The notes beneath the pieces are model-generated. The model searched no databases and was not told the DNA's origin. It saw nothing but the letters and a program-made list of their open reading frames with translations. From contig JABSRD010000001.1 in NCBI GenBank assembly GCA_013215285.1, forward strand, positions 515,198-579,197: a stretch of DNA of 64,000 bases. The letters are read 5' to 3'. Positions 16,416-26,251 of this stretch are shown piece after piece. Within the stretch, counting starts at the first letter, position 1. Every line of letters starts with the position of its first letter. The position numbers and the translations under genes were made by a program. Origin of the DNA: Candidatus Nitrosopumilus sp. (GTDB taxonomy: Archaea; Thermoproteota; Nitrososphaeria; Nitrososphaerales; Nitrosopumilaceae).

Positions 16416-17147
16416 GACTACAAATGTACCGATTATTTCGATCTCTTCAGCTCCTGCTGGGAATGCTATGGTAAGTGTTCTGTCAGTTGATGTTGTTATT
16501 TCATCAAAGTCTACTTCTTCTCCATCAATCAAGACAAAGAAATCATCATCTCCGCCATTAATTGTTGCATCCATCACAGATCTAGGAATTGTGAGTGTAA
16601 GTGAACCATCGTCAGTAGCATCAATGGATATGATTAGTGAATTTGAATCCACATCTGGAATAATACTAAGTAATTTTCCACCTGTAATTTCATATCCTAT
16701 CAAGTCATTTCCTTCACCAACTGAAACAGTTGTGTCAGTTACTGTTGATGTGATTTGATCTACTGGTTCTTCAGTAACACCACCAAATTCAAATGATGTT
16801 GTTCCTGAATTATTTTTGTTGTCGCCATATTGAACTGTAATTGTATATGTTCCCTCAACTTTCATTAGTGAACCACCTGCAGCAAAACTAGTGCTGATTT
16901 TTTTATCTGATCCAACAGTAAGCTGATCAATGACAACAATATTGCCATTTGGTGCTACTACTGTAAGCGATAAGGCATATCCGCCTAAAAGTTGAGAAAC
17001 CTCTCCTGTAACTAAGATTGTATCACCTTCTGAATAGGATGCTTTGTCTGTAGCTACTACAACTGAACTTTGTCCAAATGCTGGTGCTAAACCAATACTT
17101 GCAATCAAAATTGCAGATAAGGCAAACACTGTTAGATGAGCTTTCAT
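16314..17147 (-). CDS. PEFG-CTERM sorting-domain surface protein (array copy C)
   Basis: 277 aa from the ATG at 17147: signal peptide (MKAHLTVFALSAILIASIGLAPAFGQ), a beta-sandwich domain (VVVATDKASYSEGDTILVTG, GGSLMKVEGTYTI), a second beta domain and the PEFG-CTERM tail. The longer in-frame start at 17201 would add a non-signal leader (MSINFFTTLN). It would also put the TATA-like CTTAAATAG (about 17171-17179) inside the gene, so it is rejected. It is the first gene of the tandem array, cut off from copy B by the transposable element. Confidence 0.87.
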   Translation of the reverse strand: MKAHLTVFALSAILIASIGLAPAFGQSSVVVATDKASYSEGDTILVTGEVSQLLGGYALSLTVVAPNGNIVVIDQLTVGSDKKISTSFAAGGSLMKVEGTYTITVQYGDNKNNSGTTSFEFGGVTEEPVDQITSTVTDTTVSVGEGNDLIGYEITGGKLLSIIPDVDSNSLIISIDATDDGSLTLTIPRSVMDATINGGDDDFFVLIDGEEVDFDEITTSTDRTLTIAFPAGAEEIEIIGTFVVPEFGTIAAMILAVAIISIIAISAKSRLSIMPRY

Positions 17148-17325
17148 CAATTTAACGTCTAAGTTTTTACTATTTAAGGTTGTGAAAAAATTTATTGACA
17201 AAAAAGAAAAAACACTTTTCCTGCCGAATTTCAGATTAGATATATATTAACCCGAGCGTGAATTTTTGACAGTTTGTGTATATTATTCACTGTTACATTT
17301 AATGTTCTACGTGGGGGTTTCGTAA

Positions 17326-17577
17326 TTGGCAATTAAGAAAAATCAAGTTCTAGTACCTGATCATGTCTATGTACCAAAACACGAAATAATTCCTGTAGCT
17401 GAAGCTTTAGAAGTTTTAAAAAAATACAATTGTAAACCTACTGAATTACCACTAATCTTTGTAAATGACCCAGCAATTATGGGACTTGGTCCAAAACCTG
17501 GAGATGTAATTAAAATTACTAGAAAAAGCTCAACTGCTGGATCTAGTCTTTATTATCGATACGTGGTGGAAGTCTAA
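17326..17577 (+). CDS. rpoH: RNA polymerase subunit H (Rpb5 C-terminal homologue)
   Basis: An 83-aa archaeal Rpo5. Conserved phrases are VPDHVYVPKHEIIP, LPLIFVNDPAIMGLG, PKPGDVIKITRKS and a YYRYVVEV end. The start is TTG (17326), after a purine-rich GTGGGGG. It is followed one base later by rpoB, the usual archaeal order H-B-A, so the three are one operon. Confidence 0.93.
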   Translation: MAIKKNQVLVPDHVYVPKHEIIPVAEALEVLKKYNCKPTELPLIFVNDPAIMGLGPKPGDVIKITRKSSTAGSSLYYRYVVEV

Positions 17578-17578
17578 A

Positions 17579-20500
17579 ATGGTACATCCTGCAAACAAAC
17601 GTTGGCCTATAATTCAAGATATCTTAAAACGTGAAGGTATTGCACGTCAACATCTCAATTCATTTGATGAATTTTTAGAGAGAGGTCTTCAAAGTATCAT
17701 TAATGAAGTTGGTCAAATTGAAATTGAAAATGCTGAATATCCATACAAAATTCAACTAGGTAAAGTTAAACTTCAACAACCTCGAATGATGGAACTTGAT
17801 GGTTCAATTACTCATATCACTCCAGCAGAAGCTAGACTAAGAAATGTTTCATATTCCGCACCTGTAATGATGGAGGCAAGTGTTATAGAAGACGGAAAGA
17901 TTTTGGAATCTCGATTTGTTCATATTGGTGATGTACCAGTTATGGCAAAATCCAATGCATGTATTTTACATAATTTCTCTACTCAAAAATTAATTGAACA
18001 TGGTGAAGATCCAAAAGACCCTGGTGGTTACTTTATCATCAATGGGTCTGAGCGAGTAATTGTAGGATTAGAAGATCTATCTTACAACAAGATTATTGTT
18101 GATAGGGAAAAAGTAGGTGGAAATATTGTATTCAAAGCTAAAGTTTATTCCTCAATTGTTGGTTATCGTGCAAAATTAGAACTTGTCATGAAAAATGATG
18201 GATTAATTGTTGCCAGAATTCCTGGTTCACCAGTTGATATTCCAGTTGTAATTCTAATGAGAGCACTTGGATTAGAATCTGACAGAGAAATTGCAGCAGT
18301 AGTTTCTTTGGTAGATGAACTTCAAGATGAATTGGAAGGATCATTTGAAAAAGCAGGTGATGTTCCAACTGCAAAAGATGCAGTGGTTTACATCAGTAAA
18401 AGAATTGCACCTGGAATGTTAGAAGAATTCCAAATTAAACGTGCAGAAACTTTACTTGATTGGGGTCTATTGCCTCACTTGGGTAAACACCCTGAAAATA
18501 GAAAAGAAAAAGCTCAATTTTTGGGTGAAGCTGCTTGTAAATTATTAGAATTAAAACTTGGTTGGATTACTCCTGATGATAAAGACCACTATGGTAACAA
18601 AGTAATCAAATTTGCAGGACAAATGTTAGCTGATTTGTTTAGAACTGCATTTAGAAATCTTGTTCGAGACATGAAATACCAATTAGAAAGATCAGGACAA
18701 AAACGTGGAATTAATGCAGTAGCTGCTGCAATCCGTCCAGGAATTATCACTGATAAACTAAACAATGCCATTGCAACTGGAAACTGGGGACGAGGTAGAG
18801 TAGGTGTTACTCAATTACTTGATAGAACTAATTATCTTTCAACAATTAGCCATCTTAGACGAATTCAATCTCCTCTTAGTAGAACTCAACCAAACTTTGA
18901 GGCAAGAGATTTGCATGCAACTCACTTTGGAAGAATTTGTCCAAGTGAAACCCCTGAAGGTTCTAACTGTGGTTTGGTGAAAAACTTGGCACTATCTGGA
19001 ATCATTTCAGTAAATGTACCCTCTGAAGATATTGTAGAAAAACTCTATGAACTTGGAACTGTACACTTTTTTGATGCAAAAGAAGATTTGCAAAAAGATG
19101 GAACTAGAATGTTTGTTGATGGTCGTCTAATTGGATATGCCAAAGATGGTAACCAACTAGCAGAATCATTAAGAGACCTTAGAAGAAATTCAAAAATTCA
19201 TCCACACGTTGGAATCTCATTCCATAAATCTGACATTGAAGGTTCCACAAAAAGACTATACGTTAATTGTAATGCTGGACGAGTTTTACGACCATTAATT
19301 ATTATCAAAGATAACAAACCACTACTAACTACAGAACTATTAGATAAAATCTCAAAGAAATTAATTTCTTGGACTGATCTTTTGAGAATGGGAGTTTTAG
19401 AAATGATTGATGCAAATGAAGAAGAAAATTGTTACGTCACACTAGATGATAAAGATACTAAAAAATTCACACATCTTGAAGTATTCCCACCAGCAATTCT
19501 TGGTGCAGGAGCTTCAATAATCCCATATCCTGAACACAACCAATCTCCAAGAAATACATACGAGTCCGCAATGGCAAAACAAAGTTTAGGATTTTCTACA
19601 CCTATGATGAATACCAGTACATATGTCAGACAACACTTGATGCTATATCCACAAGTTCCAATTGTTAACACTAAAGCAATGAAACTCTTAGGATTAGAAG
19701 ACAGACCAGCAGGTCAGAATTGTATAGTTGCTGTATTACCATTTGATGGTTATAACATCGAAGATGCAATTGTACTTAGTAAATCCTCAGTTGATAGAGG
19801 ACTGGGACGAACATTCTTCTTTAGAATTTATGATGCTGAAGCCAAACAATACCCTGGTGGAATGCGTGATAACTTTGAGATTCCAAATGCTGAAGATAAC
19901 ATTAGAGGTTACAAGGGAGAGCGTGCATACAGATTACTTGAAGAAGATGGAGTAGTTGCATCTGAATCCACAATTAAAGGTGGAGATATTTTGATTGGTA
20001 AAACTAGCCCTCCACGATTTATGGAAGAATATAGAGAGTTTGAATCATCTGGTCCATACAGACGAGATACATCCGTTGGTGTAAGACCATCAGAAGCTGG
20101 AGTTATCGATACTGTAGTTATGACTCAATCAAATGAAGGTGGAAAAATGTATAAAATTAGAGCAAGAGATATGCGAGTTCCAGAAATTGGTGATAAATTT
20201 GCATCAAGACACGGACAAAAAGGTGTACTTGGAATTTTAGCTAAAGCCGAAGATTTACCATATACTGCTGAGGGAATGTCTCCTGATGTTTTGATTAATC
20301 CACATGCATTCCCTTCAAGAATGACTGTCGGAATGATGATGGAATCAATATGTGGAAAGGCTGCAGCATTTCGTGGAAAACGATTTGATGGTTCAGCATT
20401 TGTAGGTGAGAAAATGGATGAAGTCAAAGAGGTAATGGATGCACAAGGTTTCAAATATTCTGGTAAAGAAATAATGTATGATGGCAGATCTGGAAAAGCA

Positions 20501-20926
20501 TTTCCAGTTGAAGTCTTTATTGGAGTTGTATATTATCAAAAACTGCATCACATGGTTGCAGATAAAATCCATGCAAGAGCCAGAGGACAAGTTCAGATGT
20601 TAACTAAACAACCAACTGAAGGAAGAGCAAGAGGTGGAGGATTAAGATTTGGTGAAATGGAGAGAGATTGTTTAATTGCTTATGGTGCTTCAATGATTCT
20701 AAAAGATAGATTACTTGATGAATCTGATAAATCTGATATCTTTGTATGTGAAAGATGTGGATTAGTTGCTTATCATGATGTTAAACAAAGAAAATATGTT
20801 TGTAGAGTATGTGGTGATAAAGCCAAAGTATCTTCAGTATCTGTTGCATATGCATTCAAATTATTATTACAAGAAATGCAGAGTCTTAACATCGCACCAC
20901 GATTACTAATCAAGGAGAAAATCTAA
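17579..20926 (+). CDS. rpoB: RNA polymerase subunit B (beta-like, unsplit)
   Basis: A 1,115-aa archaeal RpoB in one piece. Landmarks include GYFIINGSERVIVGLEDLSYN, RVGVTQLLDRTNYLSTISHLRR, GRICPSETPEGSNCGLVKNLA, the AVLPFDGYNIEDAIVLS motif, IGDKFASRHGQKGVLG, and a C-terminal zinc site (CERCGLVAYHD...CRVCGD). It catalyses RNA synthesis together with RpoA. Its stop overlaps the rpoA start by one base (TAATG). Confidence 0.97.
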   Translation: MVHPANKRWPIIQDILKREGIARQHLNSFDEFLERGLQSIINEVGQIEIENAEYPYKIQLGKVKLQQPRMMELDGSITHITPAEARLRNVSYSAPVMMEASVIEDGKILESRFVHIGDVPVMAKSNACILHNFSTQKLIEHGEDPKDPGGYFIINGSERVIVGLEDLSYNKIIVDREKVGGNIVFKAKVYSSIVGYRAKLELVMKNDGLIVARIPGSPVDIPVVILMRALGLESDREIAAVVSLVDELQDELEGSFEKAGDVPTAKDAVVYISKRIAPGMLEEFQIKRAETLLDWGLLPHLGKHPENRKEKAQFLGEAACKLLELKLGWITPDDKDHYGNKVIKFAGQMLADLFRTAFRNLVRDMKYQLERSGQKRGINAVAAAIRPGIITDKLNNAIATGNWGRGRVGVTQLLDRTNYLSTISHLRRIQSPLSRTQPNFEARDLHATHFGRICPSETPEGSNCGLVKNLALSGIISVNVPSEDIVEKLYELGTVHFFDAKEDLQKDGTRMFVDGRLIGYAKDGNQLAESLRDLRRNSKIHPHVGISFHKSDIEGSTKRLYVNCNAGRVLRPLIIIKDNKPLLTTELLDKISKKLISWTDLLRMGVLEMIDANEEENCYVTLDDKDTKKFTHLEVFPPAILGAGASIIPYPEHNQSPRNTYESAMAKQSLGFSTPMMNTSTYVRQHLMLYPQVPIVNTKAMKLLGLEDRPAGQNCIVAVLPFDGYNIEDAIVLSKSSVDRGLGRTFFFRIYDAEAKQYPGGMRDNFEIPNAEDNIRGYKGERAYRLLEEDGVVASESTIKGGDILIGKTSPPRFMEEYREFESSGPYRRDTSVGVRPSEAGVIDTVVMTQSNEGGKMYKIRARDMRVPEIGDKFASRHGQKGVLGILAKAEDLPYTAEGMSPDVLINPHAFPSRMTVGMMMESICGKAAAFRGKRFDGSAFVGEKMDEVKEVMDAQGFKYSGKEIMYDGRSGKAFPVEVFIGVVYYQKLHHMVADKIHARARGQVQMLTKQPTEGRARGGGLRFGEMERDCLIAYGASMILKDRLLDESDKSDIFVCERCGLVAYHDVKQRKYVCRVCGDKAKVSSVSVAYAFKLLLQEMQSLNIAPRLLIKEKI

Positions 20927-23900
20927 TGTCTATTCAAGCAATAAAAAAAATTGATGGAATTCGATTCTCAGTATGGTCTCCAAATGAAGTTAGAAAATAT
21001 TCAGTATCTGAAATTATTGCTCCTGAAACTTATGATGAAGACGGAATGCCTGTTCAAGGAGGACTTATGGATGGCAGACTGGGAACTTTGGAGCCTGGAC
21101 AAAAATGTCTAACCTGTGGAAATACTGCTGCTAGATGTCCTGGTCACTTTGGACACATTGAATTATCTGAACCTGTTTTACATATTGCATTTATTGATAA
21201 TATCTACAAATTATTACAATCAACTTGCCGTTCTTGTGCAAGACTAAAAGTTCCTCAAGAAGATTTAGATGCTTTCCAGAAAATTAAAGACAAAAAAGCA
21301 GCATACACTGAGATTTCTCAAAAACGTATTCCTGAACAAATCATAGAAAAGGCAAAAAAAGCAAAAGAGTGTCCTCACTGTGGAAAAACACAATACGAGT
21401 TAATCTTTACAAAACCAACTATCTTTGTTGAAAAAACAGAAATTGGTGAACATAGATTACTTCCAATTACAATTAGAGAAAGATTCACAGAAATCATTGA
21501 TGATGATTTAAAATTATTAAATTATGATCCAATCACTGCAAGACCTGAATGGTTTATTCTTCAAGCATTACCTGTTCCACCAGTAACTGTTAGACCTTCA
21601 ATCATTCTTGAAACTGGAATTAGATCAGAAGATGACTTGACACACAAAATGGTTGATATCATTAGAGTAAATCAAAGACTAAAAGAAAGTAAAGAAGCTG
21701 GAACTCCTCCACTTATTGTTCAAGATTTAGTTGATTTGTTACAATATCACACTACAACATATTTTGATAATGAAGTTTCTGGAATTCCACAAGCTCATCA
21801 TCGTTCTGGTCGTCCACTCAAAACATTAACTCAAAGACTAAAAGGAAAAGAAGGACGATTTAGAGGCTCACTATCTGGAAAGAGAGTTGACTTTTCAAGT
21901 AGAACTGTAATTTCACCTGATCCTAACTTAGATTTGTCTGAAGTCGGAGTTCCAACAACTGTAGCAATGAAACTAACAATTCCTGAAATTGTAACTGAAT
22001 GGAATATTGAAAGAATGAGAAAACTTGTAATTAATGGACCTGAAATATTCCCAGGTGTAAACTATATCGTTAGACCTGATGGTGTAAAAATTAGATTAGA
22101 CTTTGTAGAGGACCGCTCAATTATTGCAGAAACACTTGAGATTGGATATCTAGTTGAAAGACATCTTTCAAATGGTGACATTGTAATGTTTAACCGACAA
22201 CCATCACTCCACCAAATGTCAATTATGGCTCACTATGTACATGTACTTCCAGGTAAAACATTCCGATTACATCCTTCTGTATGTCCTCCATACAACGCAG
22301 ACTTTGATGGTGATGAGATGAACCTTCACGTTCCTCAAAGTGAAGAAGCAAGAGCAGAAGCAATTTTACTAATGAGAGTTCAAGATCAACTAATTTCTCC
22401 AAGATATGGTGGTCCAATTATTGGAGCACTAAGAGACTTTGTAACTGGAGCATATCTTCTAACTAAAGATGATACTACACTAACTGTTCAAGAATTCTCA
22501 AATCTTGCAATGCTTGGAAATTATTTGGGTGTACTTCCAAAACCTGGAACCAAAACAAAAGATGGACCAGCATATACTGGTAAACAACTATTCTCATTAT
22601 TCTTACCTAAAGACTTCAACTATGTCCTTACTTCAAAATGGTCAAAAGGAACAGGTGGTAAAGAAAAAGATGTTGTAATTAAAAACGGTGAACTAATCAG
22701 TGGTGTAATTGATAAAACATCAATTGGTGCAGAAGAGCCAGAAAGTGTCTTACACAGAATTGTAAAAGACTATGGAAATGAAACAGGAAAAATATTCTTA
22801 AACTCTATTCTAATTATGGTAAAACAATTCATCACCCATTATGGTTTCAGTTATGGATTTGGTGATCTTATTGTTCCAGACAAAGACAAGCAGCAGATTA
22901 CAGATGACATTAAAGAAACTTATGGTATCGTAGAAGACTTGACTGATCAATATAACAAAGGAACCCTCAAACTCACAAGAGGTATGAAAGCTGAAGAGGC
23001 TTTAGAGGCATACATTGTCAATGAATTAGGTAAAGTAAGAGACAAGGTAGGAAATATTGCAAATAGCTCACTTGATGACTCTAACGCTGGAAAAATTATG
23101 GCAACAACTGGTGCCAGAGGTTCATCACTAAACGTAGGTCAGATGGCAGGTGCATTGGGTCAACAATCAAGAAGAGGAGATAGAATGAATACTGGTTATC
23201 ATAATCGTGCTTTAACACACTATATAGAAAATGATTCAAATCCTGATGCACATGGATTTGTAAAATCAAATTATAGAGAAGGTCTCTCAACACTGGAATT
23301 CTTTTTCCATGCAATGGGAGGTCGTGAAGGACTAGTAGACACTGCAGTTAGAACACAACAAAGTGGTTACATGCAACGTAGATTGATTAACGCATTAGAA
23401 CACATTAGATTAGAATATGATGGAACAGTAAGAGATCCACACGGACACATTGTTCAATTCCTTTATGGTGAAGATGGAATAGATGTAGCAAAAAGTGATC
23501 ACGGTGAAGCATTCAACAGTGTTAGATTAACTGAATCTCAAAGTATGATTGATTCTGGAAAGAAAGCAACAAAAGAAGAAATTGAAACTCTAACTAAAAA
23601 ATACACCAAGACATTTAATCAAAGATTAAGTGAAAACCTAACTAATGCATTACAGAAATCCACTCTAAGTAAAGATGGTGTAGAAACTGTTTGTAAGAAA
23701 GGATTATCATTATACAATAAAGCCAAAGTTGAACCAGGTCAAGCAGTTGGAATTGTCACTGCACAATCAATTGGTGAACCTGGTACTCAGATGACTTTGA
23801 GAACATTCCACTTTGCAGGAATTAAAGAGAGAAACGTCACCTTAGGTTTACCAAGATTAATTGAACTAGTTGATGCAAGAAAGAAACCAGTTACTCCAAC

Positions 23901-24717
23901 TATGGATATCTATCTTGATAAAGAATCAAAGAACTCACGAGAAAAAGCCATTGAAGTTGCAAGAAATGTCTTACAAACTAAAGTAAGTGCATTACTTGCA
24001 GATAATGAGACTGACTATTCTACTCAAATCCAACTTATTCTAAGTGAACAGAAACTAAAGGAGAGAGGATGTACAATTGCTGAAGTTGAAGAATCACTTT
24101 CATCAAACAAGAAATTCAAACTAGAAACTTCTGGTGAAATAATCACTCTAAAACTAGTTGATGAATCAGATACTGCAACAGTAATTGCAATTAGAAATAA
24201 AGTCCTTAACACCACTGTTAAAGGAGTTCCAGATATTCTACGTGTAACACTAGTCCAAAAAGATGATGAATGGGTCATTCAAACAACTGGCTCTAATATT
24301 GCTAAAGTTCTTGAAGTCAAAGGAATTGATAAAAGAAATGTTAGAACAAACAACGTCTTTGAAATTGCCGGAACCTTGGGTATTGAGGCTGCAAGAAACT
24401 CTTTGATTAATGAACTAAACCATACTTTGGGTGACCAAGGACTGGAAGTTGATAATAGATACATCATGTTAGTGTCTGATTTGATGTGCTCAAGAGGTTA
24501 CATGCAACAAATTGGTAGACATGGAATTGCAGGTTCCAAAGACAGTGTTCTTGCAAGAGCAGCATTTGAGATTACAGTACCAACACTTGCAAAAGCAGCA
24601 TTAATGGGTGAGGTTGAGGAACTAAAAGGTATTACAGAAAATGTAATTGTTGGAAGTAACATTCCAATTGGAAGTGGCACTGTTGATTTATACATGCAAG
24701 TAAGCAAGAAAAAATGA
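20926..24717 (+). CDS. rpoA: RNA polymerase subunit A, unsplit (A' + A'')
   Basis: A 1,263-aa protein containing both the A' and A'' parts. N-terminal zinc sites are present (CLTCGNTAARCPGHFGH). The catalytic magnesium-binding NADFDGDEMNLH is near residue 462, the bridge helix region is HAMGGREGLVDTAVRT, and the A'' hallmark VEPGQAVGIVTAQSIGEPGTQ continues in the same frame. Most archaea split this subunit into rpoA1 and rpoA2. The fused form is a known thaumarchaeal character and supports the taxonomic call. Last gene of the rpoH-B-A set; an LSm gene follows. Confidence 0.97.
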   Translation: MSIQAIKKIDGIRFSVWSPNEVRKYSVSEIIAPETYDEDGMPVQGGLMDGRLGTLEPGQKCLTCGNTAARCPGHFGHIELSEPVLHIAFIDNIYKLLQSTCRSCARLKVPQEDLDAFQKIKDKKAAYTEISQKRIPEQIIEKAKKAKECPHCGKTQYELIFTKPTIFVEKTEIGEHRLLPITIRERFTEIIDDDLKLLNYDPITARPEWFILQALPVPPVTVRPSIILETGIRSEDDLTHKMVDIIRVNQRLKESKEAGTPPLIVQDLVDLLQYHTTTYFDNEVSGIPQAHHRSGRPLKTLTQRLKGKEGRFRGSLSGKRVDFSSRTVISPDPNLDLSEVGVPTTVAMKLTIPEIVTEWNIERMRKLVINGPEIFPGVNYIVRPDGVKIRLDFVEDRSIIAETLEIGYLVERHLSNGDIVMFNRQPSLHQMSIMAHYVHVLPGKTFRLHPSVCPPYNADFDGDEMNLHVPQSEEARAEAILLMRVQDQLISPRYGGPIIGALRDFVTGAYLLTKDDTTLTVQEFSNLAMLGNYLGVLPKPGTKTKDGPAYTGKQLFSLFLPKDFNYVLTSKWSKGTGGKEKDVVIKNGELISGVIDKTSIGAEEPESVLHRIVKDYGNETGKIFLNSILIMVKQFITHYGFSYGFGDLIVPDKDKQQITDDIKETYGIVEDLTDQYNKGTLKLTRGMKAEEALEAYIVNELGKVRDKVGNIANSSLDDSNAGKIMATTGARGSSLNVGQMAGALGQQSRRGDRMNTGYHNRALTHYIENDSNPDAHGFVKSNYREGLSTLEFFFHAMGGREGLVDTAVRTQQSGYMQRRLINALEHIRLEYDGTVRDPHGHIVQFLYGEDGIDVAKSDHGEAFNSVRLTESQSMIDSGKKATKEEIETLTKKYTKTFNQRLSENLTNALQKSTLSKDGVETVCKKGLSLYNKAKVEPGQAVGIVTAQSIGEPGTQMTLRTFHFAGIKERNVTLGLPRLIELVDARKKPVTPTMDIYLDKESKNSREKAIEVARNVLQTKVSALLADNETDYSTQIQLILSEQKLKERGCTIAEVEESLSSNKKFKLETSGEIITLKLVDESDTATVIAIRNKVLNTTVKGVPDILRVTLVQKDDEWVIQTTGSNIAKVLEVKGIDKRNVRTNNVFEIAGTLGIEAARNSLINELNHTLGDQGLEVDNRYIMLVSDLMCSRGYMQQIGRHGIAGSKDSVLARAAFEITVPTLAKAALMGEVEELKGITENVIVGSNIPIGSGTVDLYMQVSKKK

Positions 24718-24749
24718 GGAAATTCTAGAGAACATTTTTTGTGATAATT

Positions 24750-24980
24750 ATGGCTGACGAAATTTCAACACTAATGATTAACAACAAAGACAAAGACATA
24801 CTACTTCGATTACGAAATAATACAACCATCCATGGTAATTTAAAAGAATTTGATATTCACATGAATTTGACTTTAGAGAATGCAGAAGATATCACTAATG
24901 AAACACCTGTAAAACTTCACAAAATTCTATTACGTGGAGATAATATTTTACTAATTTCTCTTCCTGACAACAAATCCTAA
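24750..24980 (+). CDS. Sm-like (LSm) RNA-binding protein
   Basis: 76 aa from the ATG at 24750 (MADEISTLM). Sm1 motif: KDKDILLRLRNNTTIHGNLKEFDIHMNLTLENAED, with the usual hydrophobic strand and D-x-H-x-N-L pattern. Sm2: LLRGDNILLISLP, with the RGDNI/V signature. Archaeal LSm proteins form heptameric rings that bind U-rich RNA. An upstream GTG at 24741 would add only three residues and is less likely. It lies 32 nt downstream of rpoA. Confidence 0.88.
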   Translation: MADEISTLMINNKDKDILLRLRNNTTIHGNLKEFDIHMNLTLENAEDITNETPVKLHKILLRGDNILLISLPDNKS

Positions 24981-25019
24981 TACTCAAACATTAAATTCAA
25001 TCTTTAGTAAATAATTTTC

Positions 25020-26198
25020 ATGTATTTATTTTTATTATTACCTTTGATTTTTTTTCCTGCATTTGCTGAACCACCTCCTAATTACAATGATCCATATTCT
25101 CCAATTTTTACCGACAAACCAGTTTACACTTGGACTGATAAAATAATAATGAAAATTATTGCTCCCAGTTGGAACACTGATAGACATCTAATTGATTCAA
25201 TTGGAGATGATGATGGTCATTTCATTAAAATCTCTACAAGGGAGAACCATTTGGAACCCTATAGATTCACTGAAACAGATGTTAATTCTGGAATTTTTAC
25301 AGCTGAGATAATCCTTACTGGTTTTTCACATGATACTAATGGTGATGGAAATTTTGATACCATTCCCAGAACTACTGGTACTGGTCCTACTAGTGGATTT
25401 TTAGAAGTTAATCGAGATTCAGCTGTTACAATTTCATTTGAATTTGCAGATGGTGTAGTTATGACTGAATCTGTTCCTGTTAAATGGAATATTGGAGAAA
25501 TTCAATTTACTAAAGATATATTTCTTTCAGGTGATACAGTAATGATTCGTGTAGTTGATTTTGATATGAATCTAAATCCTGAAGCACTAGATCATATTTT
25601 TGTACAGATATTTTCAGACTCTGATATTGCAGGAATTACAATTAATGCCATAGAAACATCTGAGAGTTCTGGTATGTTTACTGGGACGATTTCTTTATCA
25701 CAAACTTCCATCTCTAGTGGAAATCGACTTTATTCTCTTATTGGGGATGAAATTTTTGCAAAATATGATGACTATACATTACCAAAACCATATTCAACAT
25801 CCGATAGTTTGGAAATAATCACATCAGCTAATTTTGAATCATCAATTCTTCCAATTAATAGACTTGAAAATACATCAATTCATTTCTCTGATGGACTGGG
25901 TAATGCATTACAATCATTTTCAACCAATAATCAAATGCAAATAATTGGAACCATTACAAATGTGAATGACTTTAAGCAGAAATTTACCTATATTTTTCAA
26001 GTAAAAAATGATGTCAATTATGTAGAATCTATTTCATGGATTCAAGGTGAACTAACTTCAAATCAGAGTTTAGATGTTTCGCAATCTTGGCTCCCAAAAA
26101 AATCTGGAATTTATCAAATTGAAACATTTGTTTGGAGTTCACTAAATAATCCATTGGTATTATCCCAATCAAGATCTGCATCTATCACAGTTGAATGA
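25020..26198 (+). CDS. Secreted beta-sandwich protein related to the left-edge surface protein
   Basis: A 392-aa protein with a short signal peptide (LFLLLPLIFFPAFAEPPP). Two units share the pattern seen at the left edge of the window: a D-x-D-x-NLN segment (VVDFDMNLNPEALDHIFVQ) with GIFT/GMFT motifs (NSGIFTAEI, SSGMFTGTI). A final domain resembles a CARDB/Ig-like fold (QMQIIGTITNVNDFKQKFTYIFQVKN). No transmembrane anchor or PEFG tail is seen, so release or association with another wall protein is likely. Function unknown. Confidence 0.7.
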   Translation: MYLFLLLPLIFFPAFAEPPPNYNDPYSPIFTDKPVYTWTDKIIMKIIAPSWNTDRHLIDSIGDDDGHFIKISTRENHLEPYRFTETDVNSGIFTAEIILTGFSHDTNGDGNFDTIPRTTGTGPTSGFLEVNRDSAVTISFEFADGVVMTESVPVKWNIGEIQFTKDIFLSGDTVMIRVVDFDMNLNPEALDHIFVQIFSDSDIAGITINAIETSESSGMFTGTISLSQTSISSGNRLYSLIGDEIFAKYDDYTLPKPYSTSDSLEIITSANFESSILPINRLENTSIHFSDGLGNALQSFSTNNQMQIIGTITNVNDFKQKFTYIFQVKNDVNYVESISWIQGELTSNQSLDVSQSWLPKKSGIYQIETFVWSSLNNPLVLSQSRSASITVE

Positions 26199-26251
26199 TA
26201 AAAGTATGATTCCTACGTGATTATTAAATAGAAAATTCCGTTTTTAATCGT

